Below are positions 37,420-46,261 of a stretch of DNA of 64,000 nucleotides, piece by piece; the stretch's first letter is position 1; every line of letters starts with the position of its first letter. The notes beneath the pieces were generated by a model, which had not been told where the DNA came from, made no database searches, and saw only the letters and a list, made by a program, of their open reading frames with translations. This DNA is from UMGS1590 sp900552455 (lineage in GTDB: Bacteria; Bacillota; Peptococcia; Peptococcales; Peptococcaceae): positions 930,001-994,000 of the forward strand of contig OZ007004.1 in assembly GCA_963931105.1 (NCBI GenBank). The letters run 5' to 3'. Made by a program: the position numbers and the translations under genes.

Positions 37420-38292
37420 ATGAAACCAAAGGGCTATACCCTGACTGCTGCTCATATTCAAAATTATACCCGATACCTGCGGGAGCAGGAGCGGGCCCCG
37501 GCTACCATCCAGAAATACGTCCACGACCTCACTGCTCTGCTGGGCTGGCTGGACGGAGCTCCCATCACCAAGGTGGCGCTGATTGCCTGGAAGGAGGCGC
37601 TGACCGCCGCCCACGCCCCGGCCACCGTCAACTCCATGCTGGCCGCCGTCAACGGCTTTCTCAGCTGGATGGGCTGGCGGGAGTGCGCCGTCAAGCTGCT
37701 GAAGATCCAGAAGTCCCTGTTTTGTGACGAGAGCCGGGAGCTGACCCGCGCCGAATATGCCCGATTAGTCCGCGCCGCAGAGCGAAAGAAAAACCAGCGC
37801 CTCTCCCTCATCATCCAAACCATTTGCGCCACCGGCATCCGGGTGAGCGAACTGAAATTCATCACCGCTGAGGCCGTGGTCACTGGCCGAGCGGAAATCG
37901 TCAACAAGGGCAAGCGGCGCACCGTGTTCCTGCCCGCCAAGCTGCGCCGCCTGCTCCGGGACTATCTCCGGGCACAAAAAATCCCCGCCGGGACAAAGGA
38001 CGTCTGCCGGGCGGTGTTCGTGACGCGGACGGGGCGGCCCCTTGACCGCTCCAACATCTGGCGGGATATGAAACGCCTGTGCGAAAGCGCTGGGGTGGAG
38101 CCGTCCAAGGTGTTCCCCCACAATCTCCGCCACCTGTTCGCCCGGACGTATTACGCCATAGAGCGTGACCTGTCCCGGCTGGCGGACATTCTCGGCCACT
38201 CCAGCGTCAACACCACACGCATCTACACCGTGGAGAGCGGAGCTATCCATGCCCGCCAACTGGAGCGCATGGGGCTGGTACTGACAACATAG
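37420..38292 (+). CDS. Tyrosine recombinase (XerC/RecV-like), candidate promoter invertase
   Basis: A 290-residue site-specific recombinase. The N-terminal SAM-like core-binding domain (about 1-100, YTRYLREQERAPATIQKYVHDL) precedes the catalytic domain. Catalytic residues are visible: arginine in ATGIRVSELKFI, HxxR in HNLRHLFARTYY, histidine in LGHSSVNTT and the nucleophilic tyrosine in TRIYT. GAGGAGG precedes the ATG. The gene ends 43 bases before a perfect 19-bp inverted-repeat pair enclosing a promoter for the surface-protein gene. The simplest role is inversion of that segment, though it may also be the integrase of the inserted element. Confidence 0.92.
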   Translation: MKPKGYTLTAAHIQNYTRYLREQERAPATIQKYVHDLTALLGWLDGAPITKVALIAWKEALTAAHAPATVNSMLAAVNGFLSWMGWRECAVKLLKIQKSLFCDESRELTRAEYARLVRAAERKKNQRLSLIIQTICATGIRVSELKFITAEAVVTGRAEIVNKGKRRTVFLPAKLRRLLRDYLRAQKIPAGTKDVCRAVFVTRTGRPLDRSNIWRDMKRLCESAGVEPSKVFPHNLRHLFARTYYAIERDLSRLADILGHSSVNTTRIYTVESGAIHARQLERMGLVLTT

Positions 38293-38316
38293 TTTCCGTT
38301 CTGTGGTGGAGGGCAC

Positions 38317-38354
38317 AAAAAAGACTACAACAGACTTCCCATTCTGTTGTAGTC
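38317..38354 (-). terminator. Leftward terminator formed by the left inverted repeat
   Basis: GACTACAACAGA (38323-38334) and TCTGTTGTAGTC (38343-38354) form a 12-bp stem. On the minus strand it is followed by six T residues, making a good intrinsic terminator for transcription leaving the invertible segment to the left. On the plus strand there is no T run. Confidence 0.75.
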
Positions 38355-38569
38355 AAGTGTGAAATACATAAATATGAGACTGTTTCGGCGGAGCAATCGC
38401 ATGATTTTTCCGCTTTCACGGCATGAAAATAGAGCGGGCGTTCTGCGATTTTGAGCCCCGCCTGCTTTGTCATGTCCAACTGAAAATTATTGCTATCGGA
38501 TTTTGTCGAAATGCGGTATAATCTTGTTAAATGAGTTCACACATCCTTTCGACTACAACAGAATGGGAA
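38336..38569. promoter_or_regulatory. Candidate invertible promoter segment bounded by 19-bp inverted repeats
   Basis: TTCCCATTCTGTTGTAGTC (38336-38354) and its exact reverse complement GACTACAACAGAATGGGAA (38551-38569) enclose 196 bases. Within them lies TATAAT at 38517-38522 directed at the surface-protein gene; the -35 is poor (TTGCTA at 38490, spacing 21). No gene lies inside. Position between a tyrosine recombinase and a surface gene, repeat length and segment size match the cwpV switch of C. difficile, reported with about 21-bp repeats and about 195 bp. In the present orientation the promoter should be ON. Confidence 0.8.
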
Positions 38570-38607
38570 AAATGTAGTTTTAAGATTGATTCCAAGGAGG
38601 CTACCAC

Positions 38608-41600
38608 ATGAAAGCAAAAAACGTTTTTAAACGTGTTGGCGCAATGGTGCTTTGCTTTACACTTATAGCAAGCACATTCCCTGCAGGAGCGTTGGCAGCA
38701 GATGATACTTCGGGGCAAAATGGCACAAACGGTTTTGCCTGCACCTGCACAGAACCCTGCACAACGGAATCCATGAACCAGGAATGTCCTGTCTGCGGCG
38801 CGGCGGGGGCAACACCAGAGAATTGCGCCTTGTATGAGAAAGCAGATAGCACGCTGGAGGAAACCGGAGAAACCAATGGCGATGAAAACCCTGTTCTCAC
38901 ACAGAACAATGAGCCGGCGTCACTGACCGCGGCCAATGACGGGATTCAGCCGCTTGCCAGTGGCATTTCCTACATAGATGCCGACGGTAATTCTCAGACC
39001 TGCGACAGTGCCACGGATGTGAATGCAAACAGCACGACATGGAACACTGGATGGTATGTTGTGAACAGCAATGTCACTATTAACGATCGTGTCACCGTTT
39101 CTGGCGATGTACATCTCATTCTTGTGGATGATTACACACTGAATGTTAAAGCGCGCATCAACGTCCGTGACAGCAATAGTCTGACCATCTATGGGCAGGT
39201 TAGAGGTACAGGAAAGTTGAGCGCAAGTGGAGGATGGGGTGAAGCGGGCATCGGCGGTTTTGAGTTTGTAGCAGGCGGTAACATTACCATTAACGGTGGT
39301 ACGATTACGGCAACTGGCGGCGGCAAGAGCGCGGGCATCGGCGGCGGCACTAAAGGCGGAGGTGGTAATATCACCATTAACGGCGGTACAATAAATGCCA
39401 CCGGCAAAGACTATGCCGCTGGCATTGGTGGCGGCTCCGATGGTTCTGCCGGTAATATCATCATTAACGGTGGTATGATAACGGCAACTGGCGGCGACTA
39501 TGGCCCGGGTATTGGCGGTAAAGGCGGTAACATCACCATTAACGGTGGTACGATTAAGGCAACTGGCAGACCCGGTGGCGCGGGTATCGGTAGTGCCTAC
39601 ATGGACGAATGCGGCACCATTATCATCAATGGCGGACATATCACTGCAAAAGGAGGGAATGATAGTGCGTATCGGTGTGCAGGTATTGGTGGAGGGTTCC
39701 AAGCGACAGGTGGTCCCATCACCATCAATGGCGGCGTCGTGAATGCATCCGGCGGACATTCAGGAATCGGCGACGGAGAGGGTGGAGGAGGCGCTTCCAT
39801 CACCATCAATGGCGGCATCGTGACGGCCACAGGAAAATATGGCTCTGGTATTGAAGGGACTTTCTCTACCAGTAATGATGGCAATGCGGTTATATTTGCA
39901 ACCAGTATCAATGACAAGTCTGATCAAGCCAACTGGCAAGCCGTAATTTTCGAGGGGAAGGATGGCACAGTATACAGCCGCACCCTCCTTATTCTTACCG
40001 AGAACTTAGAAATTCCTTCCGGCTATACGCTGACCTTCCCGAGCGGATCTATGCTTTCTATTGGGTCTAGCAGTTTTGACGTTACCCTGACCAACAACGG
40101 AACAATCATTGTCGGAGGAACATTGTTCAATAACAGATCTCTTATCAATAACGGGAAGATAATCGTTAGAGATGGTGGTAGCTTGAGGAACAACGAGGTT
40201 GGTGCTATCCTTACGAATAATAGTGAAATCGTTATTGAAAAGAATGGGGAATTGATGAATAGAAAGGATGGCGCTACCATCATCAACGAAAAAACAATCA
40301 CCAATAATGGAAAAATGCAGAACAAAGGTACTATAAATAACAACGGACAGATTGATAACGAGGGTAGTTTGATCAACGAGAGTACCGGTACTATAAACAA
40401 CGAGGGAACTATCAAAAATGAAGGGAATTTAAACACCGATGATGGCAACATCAGCGGCGATGGTGACATTAGCGGCGACGGCGACATTAGCGGTGATGTG
40501 CGCTTTCCTAGCACAGTGACCGTGACATTCAGCAATGGAGACGGGACTGGTAATAGCGCACCGTATGGTTCCACCATCACCATCACAGCAACGATGCAGA
40601 AAGCACAGACGAACAGCATCAATGCGAAGGCTGCGTTGGGCAAGGTTGATTTCTATCTGGGCGATATTTCCGACAATAATAATCTGGGAACTGTCGATGT
40701 CATAAGTAACGGCGACACCTACACTGCCACGATGGATATTCCACTGACAGGTGAGCAGTGGAAACCAGGGGCATATACCATCACTGCCGATTTCGGTGGT
40801 GTGGCGGGTGATTCCGGAAACGGTCTGCAGGCCAGCACCGGCAGCGCAACGCTGACTGTCACAAAAATCGACCAGAATGCACCAGCAGCACCAAGCAGAG
40901 CAAACCCAGTGACGGATAACAGCATCACGCTGAACGCTGTCACCAGCACCGGGCAGGGAAGTGTCCAGTATGGCTATACCACAGGTAATGAAACTTCTGT
41001 GCCGGAAGAGCGTTGGCAGACCGAGACAACCTTTGATAACCTGCAAGCCGGTACGGCCTACACCTTCTTTGCTCGTTACGCCGGAAACGATTACTACAAT
41101 CCATCACCGGCAAGCACCGGCACCACCATATATACTGCCTATGCAGCGCCTGGCCAGGGCGAAGGGTACATCGTTTACTACGCTAATGAAACCGTGACGG
41201 CGAATGACGGGTATGAAGTAAGACTATCCGGAAGCGATAGCTGGACAAGCAGTGACAATGCTCTTTCCATCACTCCTAAGGGCACCTTCCAGGTGCGCCA
41301 CGCTGAGACGGCGGGCGGCCCTCCAGCCAGCAAAGCAACCACGGTGAACCTCCCAGATCGACCTGATGCCCCTACGCTTCCCATTAACAATGTGACCGAG
41401 GGCGTGACGATTTCCAGCGAATATTACTATAACACCACCAGCGAAGACTATAGTGCTGAAGGGTGGACGCTGGGCAACGGTTCCTTTGTTGCTGTCCAGC
41501 CGGGTAGCTCCATCTACATCTACAAAGCGGCGGTGACTTCTGGCGATGAGGCCGCTTTCAAGAGCAAGGTTCAGACACTTACTGCCCCAGGACGAGCAAG

Positions 41601-43932
41601 TACGCCAATAGCCCCAACCATCAACTATGACAATGAGACATTGACTGGCACCACAACGGGCATGGAATATGGCGTGGTCACTTCGGAACAAAGTAGTCCT
41701 GACGAGTGGAAAGACTGCACCGACAATATGACGCTCGAAAATTTGGGCTGGACAGGCAGCGAGATGACGGTTCAGTTCCGCACAGCGGCCACTGACGGCC
41801 CAGATGGCAAGTATGCCAGCGAACCGACACAAGCTCTGACTATCCCAGCTCGTCCTGAGTCCCCTACCGCACCAACGGTTAAGGACAAAACAGATAAGAG
41901 CATCACTATCAGCACCACTGACGGTATTCAATACCGACTTGGAAATGATGGGCAGTGGCAGAGCGGTAAAGATGGTAGCTTGACCTTTGATAACCTGACT
42001 GAAGGGACAAAGTACACCATTTACGCACGTACTCCGGCAAGCAATGGTCAATTCGCCAGCGCTGAGGCCTCTATCGAAGTTACCACCAAAGGCAGTGCGG
42101 CTGATGCTCCTGCTGTGGGAACAGCCACTGTAACCGACACCACCATCACTCTTCCGCATGACGCTACCTGGGAGTACAGTACCGATCAGCAGAATTGGAA
42201 CGATACCCATGAATTTACCGACCTGACGGCGGCGACAAAGTACACTTACTATGTGCGCGTGAAGGAAACCGAAACTGCTGAAGCATCTCAAGTCTCCACT
42301 GTCAATGTTTGGACGGCTCATGCTGCCCCTGTAGAGAACGAGGGATATTCCATCGACTACACGGCGGAAACACTTACCGTTAAAGACGGCTACGAAATTA
42401 ATACAGCGGAGGACTTCACCGGATTGGAGATTACCGATGGCAGTTCCCTTGCGGACTATCTTGGGGACACCCTTTATATTCGCCACAAGGCGGACAAAAA
42501 CGGTGCTCCAGCCAGCACAGCGGTATCTATCGCTGTCCCCGCCCGACTTGCGGCTCCTGATGCAAAGGGCGTCAATGAGACTTTCGAAAACGAAAATGAC
42601 GGCAAGATCACTGGCCTGACTGTCGGAACGGCCTACGAGATTTCTAGCGACAACGGAAAAACTTGGAACGACGCAACTTTAACTGGCACGGAGATTACCG
42701 GCCTTGCTCCCGGCACCTATCTGGTGCGCGCCAAGAGCACGGCAACCAGCTTTGCCGGGGCTGCGGCAGAAGTGACCATCGCCACTGGCGAGGAACGCAC
42801 GTACACCCTTAACGTCACTGCACCAACTTTTGACAGTGTCTATACCGGCTACACCCAGCCGGAGGCCAAAGCCATCACCATCACCAGTTCCGGCAACAGC
42901 GACGCCACCATTTCCAGTGTCACTGTGAGTGGTGATAGCTTCAACGTTGGCGGTAGCGGTTCTACCGTCCCGGCTGGGGAGAGTATCACCACCTGGACGA
43001 TCCAACCTGTCGCGGGCCTGACGGCTGGCACCCATACGGGTACCGTCACTGTGACCTATGACAACGGCGCGACGGCTACAGCTGAGGTGAGCTTTGTTGT
43101 TAATCGACAGTCCAGCGGTGGTGGCTCTATCACGTATCCGCCTACGCTCCCAACGACCGGCAACGGTGATGTGACAGTCAGCCCGGCTCGCCCAGAACGT
43201 GGCGATACCGTGACCGTCACAGTGGAGCCGGATGATCGCTATAAGGTGGAAGACGTCACCGTCACCGATCGTAACGGCGATCCAGTGGAAGTCAGCCTAA
43301 AGAATGACGGCACCTATACTTTCGTTCAGCCTGCCGGGAAGGTAGAGATCGAAGTCACCTATGCCGTCGACATGCCGTTTACCGATGTGCCGAAAGATGC
43401 ATGGTATATCGATGGCGCTGAGTACGTTTACGCCAATTACATCATGAATGGTACTGGCGAAACCACCTTCGGCCCAAATACGACTGTCAGCCGGGGTATG
43501 ATCGTCCAGATCCTTTACAATCTGGTGGGCAATCCTGACGTGGAAGGCGACACCGATTTCACTGATGTAACCGATGATTACTGGAGCGCGAAAGCCATCG
43601 CCTGGGCCGCCAGCAATGGCGTTGTAAATGGCTTTGAAGACGGTACATTCCGACCTGACGAAAACATGACACGCGAACAGATGGCAGCAATTCTGCAGAA
43701 TTTCGCCTATCAGATGGGTTTGGACATCTCAGCCAGCGGCGACCTGTCCAATTTTACGGACATTCCAGAAGGCGAGTATTGGTCGCGAGACGCTTTAGCC
43801 TGGGCCTATGCTGAGGGCCTGCTTGCCGGCACCAGCGACTCTACAATGGATCCTGCCGGGCAGGCGTCCAGAGCGCAGATCGCCGTCATTATGATGCGAT
43901 TCTGTGAGCAGTATGAAGAAACCGCAGAATAA
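38608..43932 (+). CDS. Giant SLH-domain surface protein (putative phase-variable adhesin)
   Basis: A 1774-residue exported protein. A signal peptide (1-31, cleaved near ALAAD) is followed by a Cys-rich stretch with CTCTEPC and CPVC. A beta-helix region at about 200-420 is built of repeated blades such as NITINGGTITATGG with GIGGG turns, resembling Cthe_2159-type carbohydrate-binding helices. A region of NNG/NEG repeats (about 490-640) ends in ISGDGD repeats. Several Fn3/Ig-like modules then alternate with YTAYAAP...GYEI-type repeats. Three S-layer-homology domains occupy the last about 185 residues (MPFTDVPKDAWY, TDFTDVTDDYWS, SNFTDIPEGEYWS), anchoring it to cell-wall polymer. Ribosome site CAAGGAGG. 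Expression probably depends on the invertible promoter. Confidence 0.88.
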   Translation: MKAKNVFKRVGAMVLCFTLIASTFPAGALAADDTSGQNGTNGFACTCTEPCTTESMNQECPVCGAAGATPENCALYEKADSTLEETGETNGDENPVLTQNNEPASLTAANDGIQPLASGISYIDADGNSQTCDSATDVNANSTTWNTGWYVVNSNVTINDRVTVSGDVHLILVDDYTLNVKARINVRDSNSLTIYGQVRGTGKLSASGGWGEAGIGGFEFVAGGNITINGGTITATGGGKSAGIGGGTKGGGGNITINGGTINATGKDYAAGIGGGSDGSAGNIIINGGMITATGGDYGPGIGGKGGNITINGGTIKATGRPGGAGIGSAYMDECGTIIINGGHITAKGGNDSAYRCAGIGGGFQATGGPITINGGVVNASGGHSGIGDGEGGGGASITINGGIVTATGKYGSGIEGTFSTSNDGNAVIFATSINDKSDQANWQAVIFEGKDGTVYSRTLLILTENLEIPSGYTLTFPSGSMLSIGSSSFDVTLTNNGTIIVGGTLFNNRSLINNGKIIVRDGGSLRNNEVGAILTNNSEIVIEKNGELMNRKDGATIINEKTITNNGKMQNKGTINNNGQIDNEGSLINESTGTINNEGTIKNEGNLNTDDGNISGDGDISGDGDISGDVRFPSTVTVTFSNGDGTGNSAPYGSTITITATMQKAQTNSINAKAALGKVDFYLGDISDNNNLGTVDVISNGDTYTATMDIPLTGEQWKPGAYTITADFGGVAGDSGNGLQASTGSATLTVTKIDQNAPAAPSRANPVTDNSITLNAVTSTGQGSVQYGYTTGNETSVPEERWQTETTFDNLQAGTAYTFFARYAGNDYYNPSPASTGTTIYTAYAAPGQGEGYIVYYANETVTANDGYEVRLSGSDSWTSSDNALSITPKGTFQVRHAETAGGPPASKATTVNLPDRPDAPTLPINNVTEGVTISSEYYYNTTSEDYSAEGWTLGNGSFVAVQPGSSIYIYKAAVTSGDEAAFKSKVQTLTAPGRASTPIAPTINYDNETLTGTTTGMEYGVVTSEQSSPDEWKDCTDNMTLENLGWTGSEMTVQFRTAATDGPDGKYASEPTQALTIPARPESPTAPTVKDKTDKSITISTTDGIQYRLGNDGQWQSGKDGSLTFDNLTEGTKYTIYARTPASNGQFASAEASIEVTTKGSAADAPAVGTATVTDTTITLPHDATWEYSTDQQNWNDTHEFTDLTAATKYTYYVRVKETETAEASQVSTVNVWTAHAAPVENEGYSIDYTAETLTVKDGYEINTAEDFTGLEITDGSSLADYLGDTLYIRHKADKNGAPASTAVSIAVPARLAAPDAKGVNETFENENDGKITGLTVGTAYEISSDNGKTWNDATLTGTEITGLAPGTYLVRAKSTATSFAGAAAEVTIATGEERTYTLNVTAPTFDSVYTGYTQPEAKAITITSSGNSDATISSVTVSGDSFNVGGSGSTVPAGESITTWTIQPVAGLTAGTHTGTVTVTYDNGATATAEVSFVVNRQSSGGGSITYPPTLPTTGNGDVTVSPARPERGDTVTVTVEPDDRYKVEDVTVTDRNGDPVEVSLKNDGTYTFVQPAGKVEIEVTYAVDMPFTDVPKDAWYIDGAEYVYANYIMNGTGETTFGPNTTVSRGMIVQILYNLVGNPDVEGDTDFTDVTDDYWSAKAIAWAASNGVVNGFEDGTFRPDENMTREQMAAILQNFAYQMGLDISASGDLSNFTDIPEGEYWSRDALAWAYAEGLLAGTSDSTMDPAGQASRAQIAVIMMRFCEQYEETAE

Positions 43933-44107
43933 AGCCGACCATCATCTATCCGTTGCTCCCGCGCTATGGGACAAAATGTCCCATAGGAGCCGGACGTACA
44001 GAAAAGAGCGGCGGCGCAAGGGAAGACGTCTGTGAGAGAAAAACGTTTCTTTTGACCCATCCCCCGTATGGAGGCGATGGAGGAATGATATACCGCCGCT
44101 CGGCTTT

Positions 44108-44145
44108 GGGGTGCGGACAGTCAATAAACTGTCCGCGCCCCTTTT
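44108..44145 (+). terminator. Terminator of the surface-protein gene
   Basis: GGGGTGCGGACAGT / ACTGTCCGCGCCCC forms a long stem followed by TTTTCTG. An earlier hairpin, CTATGGGAC / GTCCCATAG at 43964-43986, lacks a T run. Confidence 0.75.
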
Positions 44146-44164
44146 CTGTTCGACGGCGTTCTGC

Positions 44165-44272
44165 CGTGTTCTGGTTCCGCCAGGGGCTGAAGTGGATGAC
44201 GGTGTCGGCGCTGGTGAGGTTGAGGCCGATGCCGCCAGCCTTGAGCGAGATGAGAAAGACAGGGATGCCGAT
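44165..44272 (-). pseudogene. Fragment of a second SNF2 helicase
   Basis: On the minus strand this translates to IPVFLISLKAGGIGLNLTSA followed by DTVIHFSPWRNQ, the motif V region of SNF2 helicases. It matches the intact SNF2 gene at about 47517-47611 with roughly 85% identity by eye over some 90 bases. It has no start, no flanking helicase sequence and runs into non-homologous DNA on both sides. Confidence 0.8.
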
Positions 44273-44277
44273 TCTAC

Positions 44278-44495
44278 CGGAACCATCCCTTGCCGAGCGC
44301 GCTCAGGTCATGCTCGACCACGCCGCCCTCGCCTGCAAATACAAAGGCGAGCGCATCGCCATGCAGGAAATGCGCAAGCAGATCGGCTGGTACGTTAAAG
44401 GCCTGCCCCACGCTGCCGCCCTGCGCCGCGACGCCTGCACTCTGAACACCTTGGACGATTTGCGTGCATTGCTGGCGCAGCTGGTTGATGAGTAA
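44278..44495 (+). pseudogene. 3'-terminal fragment of a dus gene
   Basis: Bases 44298-44476 are nearly identical (about eight differences by eye) to 36598-36776, encoding the last 60 or so residues of Dus from ERAQVMLDHAALACKYKGER onward. The tail differs: LLAQLVDE here and LLAREGFLSA in the intact gene. The FMN- and substrate-binding barrel is absent, so this cannot be an active synthase. Upstream it is joined to an antisense SNF2 fragment. Confidence 0.85.
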
Positions 44496-44533
44496 TGATG
44501 AATGTTTAATGAGTAATGATAAATGAAGGTAAG

Positions 44534-44574
44534 CAGGAAACGATCGTGTCCCGATCGTTTCCTGCTTTTTTTAC
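44534..44574 (+). terminator. Terminator at the scar region
   Basis: AGCAGGAAACGATCG / CGATCGTTTCCTGCT forms a 15-bp stem followed by seven T. It probably belonged to the gene whose 3' end remains as the dus fragment. Before it are two words TGAGTAATGATGAATG and TGAGTAATGATAAATG. Confidence 0.85.
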
Positions 44575-44780
44575 CCGCCAGCGATGTGAAACCTCTAAAA
44601 AATGCAAAACTGGTCGATTTTCAGCCTGAATTCCCATAGCAAATGGGACAGTCGTTACTTTTGAAAATATTCAAAAAAGAGATGTATATCCTTTCAGTAA
44701 TTTGTTTTTTTCATAGAAACAATCATGTTTAGAGCCCGTTTCCATTATCATTTTATGAACAGTAGAAAGGAGAACGTGTT
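44575..44780. other. AT-rich upstream region of the chimeric gene
   Basis: About 200 bases of AT-rich sequence with no gene. CCATTATCATTTTATG at about 44742-44757 resembles half of a Fur/Zur-type box, which suggests that the gene originally starting at 44781 was metal-regulated. This is a weak signal. Confidence 0.3.
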
Positions 44781-45218
44781 ATGGCATTGATAAAATGTCC
44801 AGAATGTTGGTTTGGCTTCAACGGCCGGCCTTGCGTGTTTATCGTTGCCGCCGCCACCATCCCGACCGTTGTCATCAACCTCTGTCACGGTGTGCGCAGC
44901 GTAGACCGCGACCTTCTCGAAATGGCGCGGCTCTATCGTTTTTCTCGCTGGAAGACCCTGCGGCATATCACCCTGCCTTCAATCCGGCCGTATTTTCGCT
45001 CCGCCCTTGAGATCGTCATTGGCGGCGGTTGGAAACTTGCCGTCATGGGTGAAGTGCTGACCACCTCCAGCGGCATTGGCGGCGCCATCACCACCGCCCG
45101 CCTTAATATTGAGCCAGATGCCATCATCGCCTGGTCCATCTTGCTCGTCCTTGGCTGCTTTGCCACGCAGAAATTGCTGCGCGTCCTCTTTTGCCGAAAG
45201 GAGACTCGCCCATGCTGA
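44781..45218 (+). pseudogene. N-terminally replaced ABC transporter permease
   Basis: The first ten residues, MALIKCPECW, look like the start of an unrelated zinc-ribbon protein. From FNGRPCVFIVAAATIPTVV onward the protein is the C-terminal half (about 130 residues) of a SsuC/TauC-type ABC permease, with the EAA loop DLLEMARLYRFSRWKTLRHITLP and the following helices. About 110-120 N-terminal residues and at least two to three helices are missing, and no substrate-binding-protein gene is nearby. It has a good AAAGGAG site, so a truncated chimeric product could be made. It is most likely a non-functional product of rearrangement. Confidence 0.75.
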
Positions 45219-45898
45219 CCCTAGAACACGTCTCGAAAAGCTACGGCGGGCTGCCTGTGCTCAATGATCTTTCGCTTACCCTTTCCGAAGGCGAGATCCT
45301 TGCCCTCATCGGGCCCTCGGGCTGCGGCAAAAGCACCCTGCTCAACATCATCTCCGGACTTGTTCGTCCAGATGCGGGCAGCGTCAGTGGCGCCGATGTC
45401 AAGATGAGTTATATGTTTCAGAGCGCGCGGCTGCTGCCCTGGCGTACCGTGCGCGAAAACATCCGCATCGTCCGCCAGGATGCTGCAGAAGAGGAAGTCG
45501 CTGCCATCATTGCCGCCGTTGGCCTGCAAGGCTTTGCCGACTACTACCCCGGGCAGCTTTCCGGCGGCATGGCCCGCCGCTGTGCCCTGGCCCGTGCCTT
45601 TCTCTTTGGCGGCGCCATCTTTCTCATGGATGAGCCTTTCTCCGGACTCGACTATGGCATTCGCATGGAAATGGTTGACATGCTCCTTTCCATATGGCGG
45701 CGCGAAAAGCCAGGCGTGCTCTTTGTCACCCACGAAATCGACGAAGCCCTTACCGTTGCGACCCGTATCGCCATTCTTTCCGACCGGCCAGCCAGCGTCT
45801 GCCACAGCTTCACCCTTCCCGGCGCCGAAGGCCGCGACGCCTCCGCACCCGAGCTTTCCGAGATTCGCCGCGAAATCATCCACCACATCACCCACTGA
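45212..45898 (+). CDS. ABC transporter ATPase, nitrate/sulfonate/taurine type
   Basis: A 228-residue ATP-binding subunit. Walker A is GPSGCGKST at about 37-45, the Q loop is MFQSARLLPWRTV, the signature is LSGGMARRCALARA (slightly different from LSGGQ), Walker B is AIFLMDEPFSGLD and the H-loop is FVTHEIDEAL. These match the SsuB/TauB/ThiZ group. It starts at ATG 45212 inside the end of the permease fragment, with GAAAGGAG. Its partner permease is truncated, so it may be orphaned or serve another permease. Confidence 0.88.
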   Translation: MLTLEHVSKSYGGLPVLNDLSLTLSEGEILALIGPSGCGKSTLLNIISGLVRPDAGSVSGADVKMSYMFQSARLLPWRTVRENIRIVRQDAAEEEVAAIIAAVGLQGFADYYPGQLSGGMARRCALARAFLFGGAIFLMDEPFSGLDYGIRMEMVDMLLSIWRREKPGVLFVTHEIDEALTVATRIAILSDRPASVCHSFTLPGAEGRDASAPELSEIRREIIHHITH

Positions 45899-45910
45899 AA
45901 GGAGCGCCGT

Positions 45911-46240
45911 ATGGACACCCTTCGTAATCTACCCCTCGAGACACCCCAGCCCCTCGCCGACCTCATTGCTATTCAGCCAGGCAGCGTTGTCAGCATGGCT
46001 CTCTCAAGGAGCGACCATTGCCAGATGACCCTGCTTGCCTTTGCTGAGGGAGAAGGTGTCAGCGAAGAGCGCTACTTCGGCGACACCCTCTACCTCGTTC
46101 TTGAAGGAGCCATGACTTTGCAGCAGCAAGGCACGCGCCACACCCTGCAGAGCGGCGACAGCCTGCTCATCCCAGCAGACACCAGCCACGCCATCGGCGG
46201 TGCAGGCCCTTTTAAAATTTTGCAGATCACCCTACAATAA
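45911..46240 (+). CDS. Cupin-domain protein 1
   Basis: A 109-residue single-cupin protein. The beta-barrel is seen as LYLVLEGAMTLQQQGTRHTLQSGDSLLIPADTSHAI. The first metal motif (G-x5-H-x-H) is not intact, with only late histidines such as SHAI, so metal binding is uncertain. It starts 12 bases after the ABC ATPase with AAAGGAG, and a second, related cupin follows. It may act with the transporter as a small-molecule binder. Confidence 0.8.
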   Translation: MDTLRNLPLETPQPLADLIAIQPGSVVSMALSRSDHCQMTLLAFAEGEGVSEERYFGDTLYLVLEGAMTLQQQGTRHTLQSGDSLLIPADTSHAIGGAGPFKILQITLQ

Positions 46241-46261
46241 CCCACACACGGAGGAATCATC

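Noticed and set aside
43953..44495. A 180-codon open frame as a real gene
   Set aside because: It joins terminator sequence, antisense SNF2 sequence and a dus 3' fragment by chance; no ribosome site and no coherent product.
44298..44495. Second functional tRNA-dihydrouridine synthase
   Set aside because: Only about 60 C-terminal residues are present; the FMN- and substrate-binding barrel is missing.
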